This document shows, in pieces, positions 21,160-32,564 of a stretch of 64,000 nt of DNA; the first letter of the stretch is position 1; every line of letters starts with the position of its first letter. Position numbers and translations under genes: made by a program. A model generated the notes under the pieces. That model saw nothing but the letters and a program-made list of their open reading frames with translations. It had not been told where the DNA came from and searched no databases. Source of the DNA: Oegoconia quadripuncta (lineage: Eukaryota; Arthropoda; Insecta; Lepidoptera; Autostichidae); the NCBI GenBank assembly GCA_949316235.1, contig OX438755.1, positions 16,943,151-17,007,150 of the forward strand, in the 5' to 3' direction.

Positions 21160-22050
21160 CTATGGGACATTTGTAGGTAGAAAAATAGGTAGGGTGCACG
21201 AATTACAAAACTTAAATACTTAAACACAACATAAACAGTAGTGCTCCTAAGAGCTAAAAATAGAAAATGAATGTCGCAGTCCGCCATGCAGCCGGGCATT
21301 GGATGCCTTATCAATGGGAATTTGTTGACTTAGCATCTCGGGCCCGCGGTGCAGTGGTCGAATGCATGAATTTTTTACTCGTATCTGTTATCCAACTGCG
21401 ACGTTCAGACGAGTAATGTTTTTAGTATAATACACTTAAAATTACTTATCATATCTAATTCACTGTGTAGGTAAGGTCATCACATAAAACTGCATTTTAA
21501 TCAAAATCAAAATAGGATAAAATTATCACAAAAAAATAATTAAAGCTTTAGTTTGTTCTTCCATATCTAAAATTGTCTCTGTGATCTGTCTACCTATATT
21601 AACAATAAAACATAATGGGTGACTGGCTGACAGAGTTTAATGAACCGTATATTATCATTCATTACTTAAACGTTGATAAAGGGTTCGATTGCCCATTATC
21701 TAAGGGCCATTAGACCTTTTATTGGTTAAATATAAAATAAATGACCGCCGTAGCGTGACTTACTGCGACACTTTTTCTTTTAGTTGAATTTTATACATGA
21801 AGGTTAAGGTTAATCATTTAAATAGGTCGCCTATTATTGGCCGATCCATAACCGTCACTATGGTGACGGGTATATACTTTGTCACTTAGCATCAGGTGCC
21901 TTGAGGTCAAGAGGTCGAAGCCCTACGCATGCCATCACGCGTAGACGTCGATTGTTCACCATCAAATTTGCCTCGACTGGTGACGGACGATTGGGATGAG
22001 TTATCAGTAACCGGTTGTACAGGTTTATTTTATAGTTGATAAACATTTAT
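21160..22050. other. Unassigned stretch
   Basis: No gene or clear element. 21490-21530 has a (AATC)-rich scrap like the LINE-end repeat at 46020. Confidence 0.3.
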
Positions 22051-22056
22051 AATTAG

Positions 22057-22290
22057 ACGACCGATTGGTGTAGTAGATAGTGAGCCTGTCAGCGAAACTA
22101 ACGATTGCGGGTTCGAATCCCGCGAGGGGTAAATGTTTGAGTGATGAATATGAACATTTATTCCCGAGTCATGGATGTTTATATAAATATTTATGTATGT
22201 TTATCCGTTATCTAGTATCCGTAGTACAAGCTTTGATGACTGGTGTAAGTGTCCAAAATATTTTTTGGATTATTATTATTCCAAATAATA
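22057..22290 (+). mobile_element. SINE2 copy
   Basis: Head 'cgattggtgtagtagatagt' with B box gcgggttcgaatcccgcg, then 'gtgatgaatatgaacattta'. It lacks the 'aactagatggcgctg' block, like the copy at 10545, so these two form a subfamily. Confidence 0.75.
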
Positions 22291-22599
22291 ACTAACTATA
22301 AATTGAAAATTTAGAAAACCCCCGAGCAAGCAAACGATTATATCATTTAGATTGACAAAACAATTTTCAGATCGGCTTAATCAATTTCCATCAAACATTG
22401 CTAGGAATCCAAGTAGCCCAGGTTTAATCTTAATAAAAATAAAAAATAAATTAATAAAAAGAAAACCCTCGAAAGACAACGATATCATAGAAATACATAA
22501 AAAACTGTGCTATACACTAAATATTTTCGGAAGACCAACTTTCTTCAAACATGGATAAGAACCTGTCCCTTCGTTTAGTCCTGGATATGAAAAAAAAAC

Positions 22600-22868
22600 T
22601 GCAGTCAAATCCGATAAGACGTGGTCTCCCAATTTGGGAGGTCCGGGTTCGAGTCCCAGGCTGGCCATGTACCAATGAGTTTTTAAATTTAATTTAATTA
22701 TCCGACTGCTCTTAAAACGGTGAAGGAAGACATCGTGAGGAAACCTGCATGCCTGAGAAATAAAAATTCAAAGGTATGTGAAGTCCCCAACCCGCATTGG
22801 GCCATACGAGGGAAGGCCTATATTCCTGCAGCAGGATGTTTACGGGCTGATGATGATGATGATTACTG
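22600..22868 (+). mobile_element. SINE3: tRNA-like head with RTE-type tail
   Basis: It has a B-box-like ggtccgggttcgagtcccag, a body 'ggtgaaggaagacatcgtga' then 'cctgcatgcctgagaaataa', and the end 'aggcctatattcctgcagca' followed by (GATGAT)n. A second copy is at 55727 (+) and a 3' part at 49614 (-). The tail is the same type as RTE LINEs, which probably supply the retrotransposition machinery. Confidence 0.75.
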
Positions 22869-23114
22869 ACATACGTACGGACAAAACGTATGACCCTGAG
22901 AATAAATACATTTGCGTGCAACACTCATAGTCCCAACTCAAACGGTTTAGATTGTTTTGAGAATATAATTCCCGGCAAATTAGAATAGTGCCAACCCTCC
23001 CTTCCTATGGGTGTCGTAGGTACAGGGATGGGTATGAGTCATTGCTATGGAGTTTCATAAAAAAAAATAAGACTTCCTAAAATCAGTGGCAAGAATATAG
23101 TACACTTACTTTCC

Positions 23115-23325
23115 GCTCGCCTGCGTGGAATAACTTTAAAGCGGAAATTTATTTATCCCGCGGGAACTACTCACTTTATAGGGATAAAAAGTATCCTATG
23201 TATTAATCCAGGGTATATTCTACCTATATACCAAAATTCATCCAAATCCGTTTAGCCGTTTCGCCGTGATTGAGGACAAACAAAAAATAAACATTCTTCG
23301 CATTTATAATATTAGTTAGACTAGT
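23115..23325 (-). mobile_element. Non-autonomous Helitron, minus strand
   Basis: From 'tttccgctcgcctgcgtgga' (the 3' end read in reverse) through 'tacctatataccaaaattca' to 'cgcatttataatattagtta' (5' tip). A fragmentary second 5' end lies just after (23325-23405). Confidence 0.65.
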
Positions 23326-23409
23326 TAGATTCGCCGTGATTGACCAACAAACAAACAAACAAATTAAAAAGCAAACATCCAAACTTTTGCATTTAAATTA
23401 TCAGTTAGA

Positions 23410-24565
23410 TTACTGCAGCGGTCGGTCGGAGGCGTTGATGGGCGAACGTGTAAATGTGGACCGATGCACACATACGTAAGTTCATCAACTCCTAGTTGCG
23501 GCCAAGCCTTGTATAGTACTTTTCTCAAATAATGCGCGGAAATACAAACTGTGTAGACCATTTTATTTGAAAGTACAGTTGTGGAATGTGCAATAAGTTT
23601 TAAATTTTTTTTCTTTTGATTTTGGCGGCAACAAATTTTCGATTAGCTACGGCTTTTGCAGCTTCTTGAATTTCCAGTTGGCGTCAAAGTATGTTCATCA
23701 CATTCACTTTCTTCGTTTGAACTCATTTTGCCAAATTATTAAGACAATTATTAAATTCCAAACAAAATCAATGACGAACACATTTTTCACGCGTCAAAAT
23801 TATCGTTTTTTTATTTTTAAGTCAAACAGCTTTCTATTCGGAAATCAGTTCGAAATTAAAAAAATATCTTCCATAAGTTACCTTAGTGAAAAAAGAAGGT
23901 AAAGGGATCTAAGCCCATATAACCATGTCTTATTTCTCTTATTTCTTCAGTTTAGTCAGTCTCAGTCAAAACAAAACTTAGCGTATACAGAGTCTAGTCA
24001 CGGTCAAGTCATTCTTCAGTAAAGTGGCAGAATGCTTTACAAAGATTTTGGCGGCTTCTTGGGGGAACCCGAAAACTTCGTTACGCACTTTAATTTACAC
24101 TTCCCTTCACTTGTACACCATTACTAACTTGTGCTGCAAAATATTCTGCCATGATTAAGTTTCAAAAGTCAGAATGCACAAATTATAAGAATTACAAAGA
24201 GAATTGCAACTTCACTCGCCGATATCCCGTCATAAAGCCTGTTTATTTTTTAGCTTTCTACTCGCAAATTCAGTTGGAAATTTAAATAACACCTTCCGTT
24301 ACCTCCGTGGTTGCTATGTTTCGGAGTAAAACGAATACTTCTATTTTTAAATTACACGGCAAATATGAGTTTCCGTAGCTAATTGACAGATATAGATCTG
24401 TCTCTTTAATTATTTCCTTCAGGAACCTAAACCACAAAGGAAGCTTTCTATTTTTATTAGTTGTCATATTTTAGAAATTTTAAGAAATATTTTTAAATGA
24501 AATTATATGCTGTGTGATTTCTATATAAATAAATAAATATCTACACATGCTTAGGAGCATAGCCC
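23410..24565. other. Unassigned stretch
   Basis: No gene recognised. 24160-24260 matches the repeat at 16410. The frames present (for example 23666-23902, +) are low-complexity and unlike known proteins. Confidence 0.35.
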
Positions 24566-24569
24566 GAAC

Positions 24570-24690
24570 TAAAATAAATACAATACACTACAAATATTCT
24601 TCATTGTACACCAATATTAGTTACAGTATAAACATGTTAGGTACCATAGCGGCCTTAGCGAAGTGATTTCTACCAGCAACTACTGTGTAC
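24570..24690 (-). mobile_element. LINE 3' UTR tail, minus strand, diverged
   Basis: 'atacaatacactacaaatat...cttcattgtac' then 'agcggccttagcgaagtgat' and 'ttctaccagca' follow the layout of the copies at 21035 and 60905. Confidence 0.4.
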
Positions 24691-24743
24691 AAAGAGTAGT
24701 AATCGACTAAACAATACTCAATTAATATGTGTTTCGAAATCAT

Positions 24744-24942
24744 GTGGCTAGCTACCACCATCTTATCTAAATCTGCCACCAAACAGCAATCTTAATAGCA
24801 TGGTTGTGTTCGAGTTGTGAAAGATAAGATACTCGTAGCAATAAATATTTCGGTTTCCGGGTCAGTACGCTTCCACCTTCGGCCTCATCTTCACTTAACA
24901 TCAGGTGTGATTGAGGTCATACCCGTTGTGCATAAAAAAAAA
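24744..24942 (+). mobile_element. SINE1, 5'-truncated copy
   Basis: Starts at 'ggctagctaccaccatctta' and ends 'cccgttgtgcat' plus A-run. One inner block differs (ataagatactcgtagcaata), suggesting a small replacement. Confidence 0.8.
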
Positions 24943-25324
24943 GTAGCAAACGTGTTATCAACAAATCTATTCCTTCTAAAGCGTCACAGACTAGAAAAAC
25001 GTTATGGTGAATGTAGTACCTATATTTCTAAAAACGCACAGTCAAGTGGGACGTAAAACTGTTTTCTTACTCCTTTCAACACAAAAGGCTTTTAGGCGGA
25101 ATATTTTCGAACCCGCTCAAGTTCAATTGTCCTTCCCAACGACGGTATCAGAAAAGTTAGTGCCTGTTTCTTGTGAATGGGAGAAAATGGAATTCCAAGA
25201 GTCGCTCGGAAAATGTGGACGCGGGGATTGAGCCGTAGGGTTGTTTGCAGAAGCGTATAAATATGATTGCCACTCATACAGGAGATGTACATAAGTAATT
25301 ATATTAAAAATACATATAAACATG

Positions 25325-25395
25325 ACCTTTATCCCAGATGGGGTGGTCAGAGATATCCCAAATTTAAGCGTTTAGGTGTTCCAATCGGTTCGCCT
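25325..25395 (-). repeat. Repeat family C, end fragment
   Basis: Minus-strand 'gacctttatcccagatgggg', 'tggtcagagatatcccaaat' matches the family C terminal block. Confidence 0.45.
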
Positions 25396-25504
25396 TTTTA
25401 AATACCTCTATCTATTAAAACGTGCAAGTCTATAGATGTTTTTTTGGGGGATAGTTTCAATCGTTTGTTTTCTCGGGGGAAGACTTAGGAGTCTCCCCTC
25501 GAGA

Positions 25505-25786
25505 ACGGGTTCGATACCCAGCGGGGTACATGTTTAAGTACTCGGTTTGGGTGGTGGTAGGGCATTTTAAATTACCGCCTGGCTAGCTATCACCATCTTA
25601 TCTAAATCTGCCGCCAAGCAGCAATGTTAATAAGATTATTGTGTTCCGGTTGTCAGAGATAAGATAGCCAGTCCCCCAAATGTGTTGGGGTTTCCGGGTC
25701 AGTACGCTTCCACCTTCGACCTCATCTTCACTTAACATCAGGTGTGATTGAGGTCAAGTACAAAACCGTTATGCATAAAAAAAAAA
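25505..25786 (+). mobile_element. SINE1, head-truncated copy
   Basis: Starts at the B box (gggttcgatacccagcgggg) and runs to the A-rich tail. The A-box part of the head is missing. Confidence 0.85.
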
Positions 25787-25859
25787 GCGATTAAAATAAA
25801 ACGGCTGAACCCATTTTGATAAAAACATGTCTAAGAACTACCACTAGATAAAAAACACC

Positions 25860-25995
25860 GCATCCAATTCGGTTCACCCGTTTAACACCGTTAACGTGTG
25901 CATTTCTGTATGTTTTAAATGTTTGCAACACCCAAACGCTTATGTTTGGGATATGTCTGACCACCTCATTTGGGATAAGCATCGTGTATGCATGT
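25860..25995 (+). repeat. Repeat family C, 3' half
   Basis: 'aacgtgtgcatttctgtatg', then 'gcttatgtttgggatatgtc' and 'accacctcatttgggataag' follow the order of the full copy at 26695. Confidence 0.5.
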
Positions 25996-26559
25996 TTACA
26001 CACCTTTACAATTGCATTGGAGGTGAGTAAATAGCTGCAATACGAGTATGAATAACAAGTAGTCATTAGCCATCTATATTTACATAACTGCTGCAAAACC
26101 ATCACAACAAAACTGCTAAATTAAATTCACCCCATTTATTAATTAAACTCACTAACGGTATATTGCGAGCAGTTCCACTCCAATACCGATAAAGCCAACG
26201 TTAGGCCTCTTCAAACTGATCGAGCGAGTGATACGGACATCTCATCCGGTTAATGGACCTTTTCGATACAGTCTGTTAACTACGAGATGGTGATCCTATA
26301 CCGTTTACTGACAACCTAACTAAACTACCCGTCAGGAAACTAATTAAATCAATAAACTATTAGATAAATAAGTATACATTAAGAACCGTTAAACCAATTA
26401 TGTAGTCCCAAAGGGCTACATAAGGCAACTCGAATTACAACATATCGAATCTAGTCAAAGCATATACTACGATTACTAAATAACGAAGAAATATACCAAT
26501 ACTAACTTTTTTCAGGTTCAGCAAAAATATTTGCCCATATTTAATCCAGGTCCTAATCT

Positions 26560-26680
26560 GTCTACAAACTAAATTTAATTCAAATCCGTCCAGCCGTTTA
26601 GGCGTGAAGAGGTAACAAACATACATTCATACACACACACACACACAAACTTTGGCATTTATGATATTAGTTGGGATAAA
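26560..26680 (-). mobile_element. Helitron-like 5' end fragment, minus strand
   Basis: 'caaatccgtccagccgttta', 'ggtaacaaacatacattcat', a (CA)n stretch and 'ggcatttatgatattagttg' give the reverse of the Helitron 5' region. A similar piece is at 56690-56785. Confidence 0.5.
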
Positions 26681-26694
26681 TATTTGAGTAAACA

Positions 26695-27080
26695 ATTTAC
26701 AGGGAATGCAGTGTGGTTTCGGCACTTAAAAAGAATAGAACCAACCCGTCTCTTCCCGTGGGTGTCGTAACAGACGACTAAGGGACTTTCCAAAAAATAA
26801 CAATGATAGATTTGCAGGTTTTAACGGCGACCACTCACCGCCTATCACGTGTGCAATAATTATATAATTAAATGAAATAAATAAAAAACTTGGAGAAAAT
26901 ATGACTTCTAAATAAATTTCGCATTATAGGAATCCTGCATTTCTGTATATTTCGTAAGGTGAACCGTGGCTGTTGTTTCAATCATTAAACTGTAATGTTT
27001 GGAACACCAGAACCACAAATGTTTGGGATGTCTCTGACCATCCCATTTGGGATAAAGATCGTGACTGTAATATGTTTGTA
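26695..27080 (+). repeat. Repeat family C, near full-length copy
   Basis: Shared blocks in order: ggtttcggcacttaaaaaga, 'accaacccgtctcttcccgt', 'ttttaacggcgaccactcac', 'ggtgaaccgtggctgttgtt', 'atgtttgggatgtctctgac' and 'tttgggataaagatcgtgac'. The same order is seen at 50590-50900. Mobile-element class unknown. Confidence 0.6.
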
Positions 27081-27209
27081 TGTATAATTGAAGCGATTTT
27101 ACGTGATTCCCCACTGTGTGTGGGAAAACTTTTGAATTTGGGAATTCTCATTATTGGACAAGAAAAGACTCGGGACGAAGGGCTGTAACCAGCGTTTTCT
27201 CTTTAAATA

Positions 27210-28138
27210 CAGGGTGAATTTGAATTCATATAATTCCTATTAACTGAGGACGCCGAGAATTTTCGATTGCCATACAAAGTATACCATTCTGAAACCAGCT
27301 TTAGTATAGGTGTCCAACAACTTTTGGCTGAATGGTTTCTAGTGGAAAGTTTTTCATTAGTGAAGTCACCAGTAACAAAGTGCGCTGCTCGGAGTAAGTA
27401 GAACGTCTTCCATACTACGTAGCGCCGATTCAGGAAGGATTAGCGCGAGACTGTAGGGATGTCGACATCGTATCCACGAACAAATATATTTTTTGTTCGT
27501 AGCTTTGCAAATATCAAATCTATAAGACACACGTAAACTTCCGTGATTTTTTAATACTTTTTAAATAGTTATTAACCTATTAAATTTTTACATGAATACC
27601 AATAACACGAATGTGTAGGTAGCAAAGCAGAAACCATGACATTTGCCTACTACTTACCTATTTGAAAATAATTTATAATTAAATAATTTCGGTAGATGGA
27701 AACAAAATTATTTTATTATAAATAGTTAGTTATTATTAACAACTCTGGAAGTTTCAAGCCGCCATAGTCGGAAAATAGTTAAATTTATGTTCATGGCTTT
27801 TATATTTATTGTTGGTACACGTTGGCACTGCACACCGTGTCGGCATGTCCGATAAAGTAATTAATACTTAATAAATAACAATACATAGTCGGCGGGCAAG
27901 TGTTTGAGCTGCGGGCGCGGGGCGTAATAGCGTGTTCTGTGCCATGCAACTATGGCGAGCTGACCCCGACTGCTCAGGCGGCACTCGCGTAGTAATTGCA
28001 GCCAAGCGACCTTTGCCCCCACCGCACCGCCTCTTCCCACTTGTGTCGCCTATTTTTCGGGAAGACTTACACTGTACTTATAGATTTTTAATATACTTTG
28101 CCAGTAAACAGGAATTACAAGAATTAAATTTCACCCTG
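27210..28138. mobile_element. 929 bp TIR element (MITE-T family) with GC-rich core
   Basis: Ends: cagggtgaatttgaattc at the left and, reversed, cagggtgaaatttaattc at the right, with TA on both sides (27208-27209, 28139-28140). That fits a Tc1/mariner-type element. The core is far more GC-rich than its surroundings around 27890-28050. No transposase is recognisable. Shorter relatives lie at 46502, 56941 and 60985. Confidence 0.7.
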
Positions 28139-28627
28139 TATAGTTATAGACGATCTAGAAGAATATCGGGTTTCATTATCCAGCAAAATTTTTCATGCCA
28201 GACGTAAATAAAGATTTCTAGGCTAGGAGATAAACGAGTACTGTCCCGTGCCTTTATTACGTAAATAGCTGGAATAAGTCTCCATTTGCGTATAATGGAT
28301 GTTGAGAATGGCGACTGCGTGTGGAATGCTTTAATTAAAGGCTACCATAGGACGGTGGCTTAGTATACCAGTGGTGGTATTCGATAAATCGACAATGCGT
28401 CGTCTGACCCTTGTAGGTATTTAAGGCGGAATGTTTCGACCTTATTCTCATATAGTCAAAGATGGTGGAGATACTTTCACCAGGTGATCTGTATATTTGC
28501 TCGTTTGTCATACCTTCAATATTAAATTCACAATGTGAAGTGGTAGGTAATATTTGAGAATGAAGGAATGATTAAATAGTTTTCTTTCTAATCAACTTTA
28601 ATAAGTATTATATATCAAAATAGTATC

Positions 28628-28790
28628 AAAATTTGGATGATATTTGGTATACCCGTAGAATATAATGTGGGTTAAGACATAGGATTTTTTATCCCGATAA
28701 AGTGAGTAGTTCCCGTGGGATTAACAAATTTCCGCGTTAAAGTTATTCCACGCAGGCGAAGCCGCGGGGCTAAGCTAGTTCATTTCATAA
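28628..28790 (+). mobile_element. Non-autonomous Helitron, 5'-truncated
   Basis: 'atttggtatacccgtagaat' through 'tgagtagttcccgtgggatt' to the end 'gcaggcgaagccgcggggct...aagctagtt', with the CTAG terminus preserved. Confidence 0.65.
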
Positions 28791-28794
28791 ATAT

Positions 28795-29460
28795 TTAAGT
28801 TGGTTGATATCATGATTACATATTATGTGGTAAAACTGGTGACATTCGATCAATTATCTATCATGAAGGTACCCGAAGTAGATAATCGGATAATAAATGT
28901 AAATTCCTTTGACCGATAAATGGTTTTTTTGTTAGTTACAGTCAGAAGTTAATATTACTTTTACTAATATTACCTTCAATAGAGAAACATCATAATCTAT
29001 ATGTAAACAGTTTCCAAATCCATTATGTAACAAAATGTACCCACAATTATCAACAATACCTTAAAGTCATTGCAAAGGGATGGTATAATCTAACTTAAAA
29101 GTTGATAAACAGACTCAAATTTTAATATTTTACGTTAAGGGGTCATCAGAGCTCCATTCTGTTCTATCACATGCATATTTACATAAGTCTATACCACTTA
29201 TTCTGTTTCTCTCGTACGCAAAAACTTAGTTATTTCCTTTTTATTTCAAAACTAATGTATATTTTGAAAATGTAAAACATGTAATCACTAGGTCATATTT
29301 TTTAAATTATTACTCAAAGTTTCATGATTCCAGTTAAATATTTAAGTAATTTTAGCCATTTACAAGTAAACAAACCTAACTTTGGATGTTTTTATTCAAT
29401 GGAGAAAATTACAAGGAATGTTGTTCTCGAAACACATGATTACTAGCATTAGCATAAGTC
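28795..29460. other. Unassigned AT-rich stretch
   Basis: Nothing recognised. Confidence 0.35.
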
Positions 29461-29463
29461 CTG

Positions 29464-29515
29464 CAGGGGGGAACTGAAAATCAGCGACACTGCTGAGTCC
29501 CTACCCATTTATCAC
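29464..29515 (+). repeat. Second copy of the G-run repeat end
   Basis: 'gggggaactgaaaatcagc', then ctgctgagtccctaccca, matching 5066-5123. Confidence 0.55.
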
Positions 29516-29872
29516 AATACTGTTGTTCTCGATTCCATGTATGCTTGTGTTTTCTTTTTTTGTTATGAATTTTATTTATTTATTTATTATGTTTTTTCTC
29601 GGTATTCTCCAGAAACAACTGACTATTACAGTAACTCTAACGACGGACCAAAAAAAAAAAAATCGCTGATCAAATTTGTATACTTAAAATCCAAGTTAGG
29701 AATAAGTAAAGAAGTAATTATTGCCACCACAGAGAAAAGTGCGCAATGGGAATTGTGTACGTGTTTATTGGAGAAGTTGCTTTTTTACCGACTGCTGGGA
29801 AAGGTTGTTTTTCGCGCGTATTTGTATTTAAATTTCTTTATTACCTCGTATATTTCAGCCGACTGGATAGGT

Positions 29873-29954
29873 GTTTTTTTTATGCTCAACGAGTTGGTAC
29901 TTGACTTCAATCACACCTGATGTTAAGTGAAGATGACGTCTAAGGTGGAAGGTG
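29873..29954 (-). mobile_element. SINE1, 3' tail fragment
   Basis: Minus strand: T-run, 'tacttgacttcaatcacacc', 'tgttaagtgaagatgacgtc', 'taaggtggaaggtg'. Only the last ~80 bp of the family. Confidence 0.75.
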
Positions 29955-29955
29955 T

Positions 29956-30594
29956 CCAGATAGGTATTAAGAAAAAAGCAAAATGGCGGATTTTTGGCTC
30001 TAAATTGTAAGTTAATAATAAATTTTTAACCCAACCTATCAAGTAGGATATCAAGATGAAGGAAATATAATTTATATATAGGTAATTTCGGCATTTTAGT
30101 GCATCGCTTAAATACCAAGAGGTTAAATCGAGGGCGGAAAGCAGAGAGACGTTGTGGTGGTACAGCGACAAGAGCATAGCTCTTAAATTGCAGAAGAAGA
30201 AGAATGGCATTGCTTGTAAGTTGACTTCTTTGCAGTCGAGTTTTTGATATTTTCAATTTATTTCTCCTTGTTTGAATATCTACTAATAATTTATGAAAGA
30301 CAATTACTGTTCAGCGTCATAATGAAATAGTTCTATATCAATTTGTTTTCCTTTTCATTTATATTATATTACTATTTATTGAATTGGACTGGACATGCAA
30401 TTGATTTTATTACACTCTGATATTTGAATTATATAATTTATTTATTTACATTATGTATATTTTGATATTATATATTTTGAAATGTGTATGTTTTTCCTTA
30501 AAATTGTTGACATTATATCACTTTAATTTGTTAAATACGGATAATGTAAACAGAATCTACTTTTTATGTCGTAAAATACCTTTATAACACATTT
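29956..30594. other. Unassigned AT-rich stretch upstream of the Crypton-like locus
   Basis: Minus-strand frames here (29923-30256) contain hydrophobic residues but no known domain. No repeat ends were recognised. Confidence 0.3.
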
Positions 30595-31029
30595 GCTCGA
30601 AAAGTGGTATTTTTTCTATGAAAAACAGGTTCAAAAAGTGGCGCATTTTGGCCTCGGGCTAAAAAGTAGTACGGTTTTTTTTTTTAAAAATGTCAAGAAG
30701 TTTCGTCTATGGTAATTTTTTTAATCCTAGCAAAGAGTTTTTATTCCGAAAATTGATAAAAATTTTAAAAAATTAAATACTTTGAGAGGTATTTGTACAC
30801 TAAAATAAATTATTAATCTTTATTTCAATCAGTTTCGACAAGAAATAACAACCATTTATTTATAATAAGAACACAAAACTTTAATTTCCTAATTTGTTAG
30901 TGGCTGTCTGTACTGGCTGTTTGCAGTATCCTTTGCCTAATTAAAAAAAAACGCTTGTGCGCGCGCAGCGCTAATTTGTGAGCAAAAAAAGTAAAAGTTA
31001 TTTCGCGCGCTCTGTGAAAATTTGCAAAA

Positions 31030-32339
31030 ATGTCTTCAAGCGACGAGGATTTCATGGAATCTACGCCCCCGGATCTTAAAAACGCGGCGAAACAAGCTAC
31101 TTTAAGCCTTCTACCTGAAAAATCAGTTGAGGTGTACTTGCAAGCGTACGAAAATTTCATACTCTGGAAAAAAAACAAAAATGCTCATTCATTTTCAGAA
31201 AGCATTTTTTTAGCCTACTTCATGGAACTCTCACAAAAATATAAGCCGAGCACGTTGTGGAGTCAATATTCAATGCTTAAAAGTGTTGTAAGAACGAAAC
31301 ATGGTGTTGATATCAAGCCGTATTCAAATTTGCTGGCTTACCTGAAAAGAAAAGGTGAAGGCTTTACCAGCAAGAAATCTAAAGTATTTGCGGCTGATGA
31401 TATTGAGAAATACTTGAAAGAAGCTCCGGATAGCCGATATTTGGCAACAAAGGTCAGTTAAAACTAAATTATTAAACATAATTCCTTTAATTTTCGTATT
31501 TATTTACGATATAACTAGATAAGTACCTACTTCGGTTTTATTTTATACCTACTTACACAGTTTTTGTTTCTTTTCAGGTTGCATTAATATTCGGCATAAA
31601 TGGTGCATGCAGACGTCAAGAGCTGACAAATATAACCACTGATGATGTCGAGGACCATGGGCGAATTCTCCTTGTCCAGATCAAGAACACAAAGAATAAA
31701 ATACCACGCTCATTTACAATACAACAACCTTTTTATGAAATCGTAACGAAATACGCAGCACTCCGTTCCACAAAAGCGAAGACTAATCGATTTTTTCTAA
31801 ATTACCAGAATGGTAAATGCACCAGCCAACCCATCGGCCGTAATAAATTTGGAATGATGCCTAAACAAATCGCCACTTTTCTCAACTTACAGAACGCACA
31901 TGAATACACAGGGCACAGTTTTAGAAGGTCCTCGGCTACATTGCTCGCCGATTCAGGAGCGGATATATTGACACTGAAACGCCACGGAGGGTGGCGTTCC
32001 TCCAACGTCGCCGAGGGCTACACTCACGATTCAGTCAGGAATAAAGAAAAAATCAGTTCCTGTATTACAAAAAATATTAATTTGGAGCCGGGCCGTGCTG
32101 ACTCTCGACCATCAACGAGCACATACATCCCGCCATCATCTCCGCCGCCGCAGCCACCTCCGCCGCCGCAGCCCTTAACTACAGAGCCAGAGCCCTATTC
32201 TGGTCTCATTTCTCCTACTTTCACTCAGGAGAGTGAGAGGAAGACAGTTAACAGTACGACTATGTTACAAATGCCGACTGGCAACGTAGTACTACATTTT
32301 TCAAATTGTTCTGGTTTTTATAACTGTTTTAACAAATAA
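31030..32339 (+). CDS. Crypton-type tyrosine recombinase, two exons, intact
   Basis: A DNA breaking-rejoining enzyme that would cut through a 3'-phosphotyrosine and integrate or excise its element. Exons are 31030-31452 and 31578-32339. The 125 bp intron has a consensus donor (aag/gtcagt) and acceptor (ttttcag/gtt) and is phase 0. The product is 394 residues. Residues ~15-110 look like a SAM-like core-binding domain; ~120-300 are the catalytic domain. Visible catalytic residues are R153 in ACRRQELTNI, a Lys in KNTKNK (177-182), H254-S-F-R257, W280 in RHGGW and Y289 in EGYTHDS. The C-terminal ~90 residues are Pro-rich (PPSSPPPQPPPPPQP) and probably disordered. The start has an A at -3. ATTAAA overlaps the stop and could serve as a poly(A) signal. 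No stop or frameshift breaks it. A domesticated host gene is the alternative to an active transposon. Confidence 0.85.
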
Positions 32340-32344
32340 TTAAA
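32339..32344 (+). terminator. Possible poly(A) signal of the recombinase gene
   Basis: ATTAAA overlaps the last base of the stop codon. It is a common variant of the AATAAA signal, and cleavage would fall shortly downstream. Confidence 0.3.
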
Positions 32345-32414
32345 GATTTATTCATTTCAGTAGCCCCATGTTTTATTTATTTCCTCACAAATGTGTTATA
32401 AAACGTCGTGTGAC

Positions 32415-32518
32415 ACACGTGCCCATTGATAATTGCAGCCTCAGCTTTTTTTGTAGCCCTCACCTACGGTTCGGGCTAGCAATCAAGCCTCGGCTGCAAT
32501 GATCAACTTTGGGCCCTT
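32415..32518. repeat. Large inverted repeat (hairpin) 3' of the recombinase
   Basis: The outer arms cgtgcccattgataattgca (left) and gctgcaatgatcaact...gggccc (right) pair over about 27 bp with a few mismatches, including gcctcagc against gcctcggc. An inner stem gtagccc/gggctag encloses tcacctacggttc. It is unusually GC-rich for this window. Position and form suit a recombination or end site used by the adjacent recombinase. Confidence 0.6.
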
Positions 32519-32564
32519 ATATCACAATGTACTTTTTGGATTTTATAATTAATAAATAATAATG

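Larger units (their letters stand above)
30600..32560 (+). mobile_element. Candidate Crypton-like element (tentative limits)
   Basis: The recombinase gene is flanked by related sequence. Upstream is ttttggcctcgggctaaaaa ... gtagtac (30648-30672). Downstream are gttcgggctag, a hairpin with gcctcggctgcaatg, and 'atgtactttttgg' near 32526-32538. The repeated use of cctcgg/gggcta and gtac...aaaaag wording on both sides is what I would expect of recombination-site ends, but no exact terminal repeat or target duplication could be fixed. Limits are guesses to within 100 bp or more. Confidence 0.4.

Noticed and set aside
29537..29920. 127-codon open frame as a gene
   Set aside because: It ends inside a SINE1 tail and contains a poly-lysine run from an A homopolymer.
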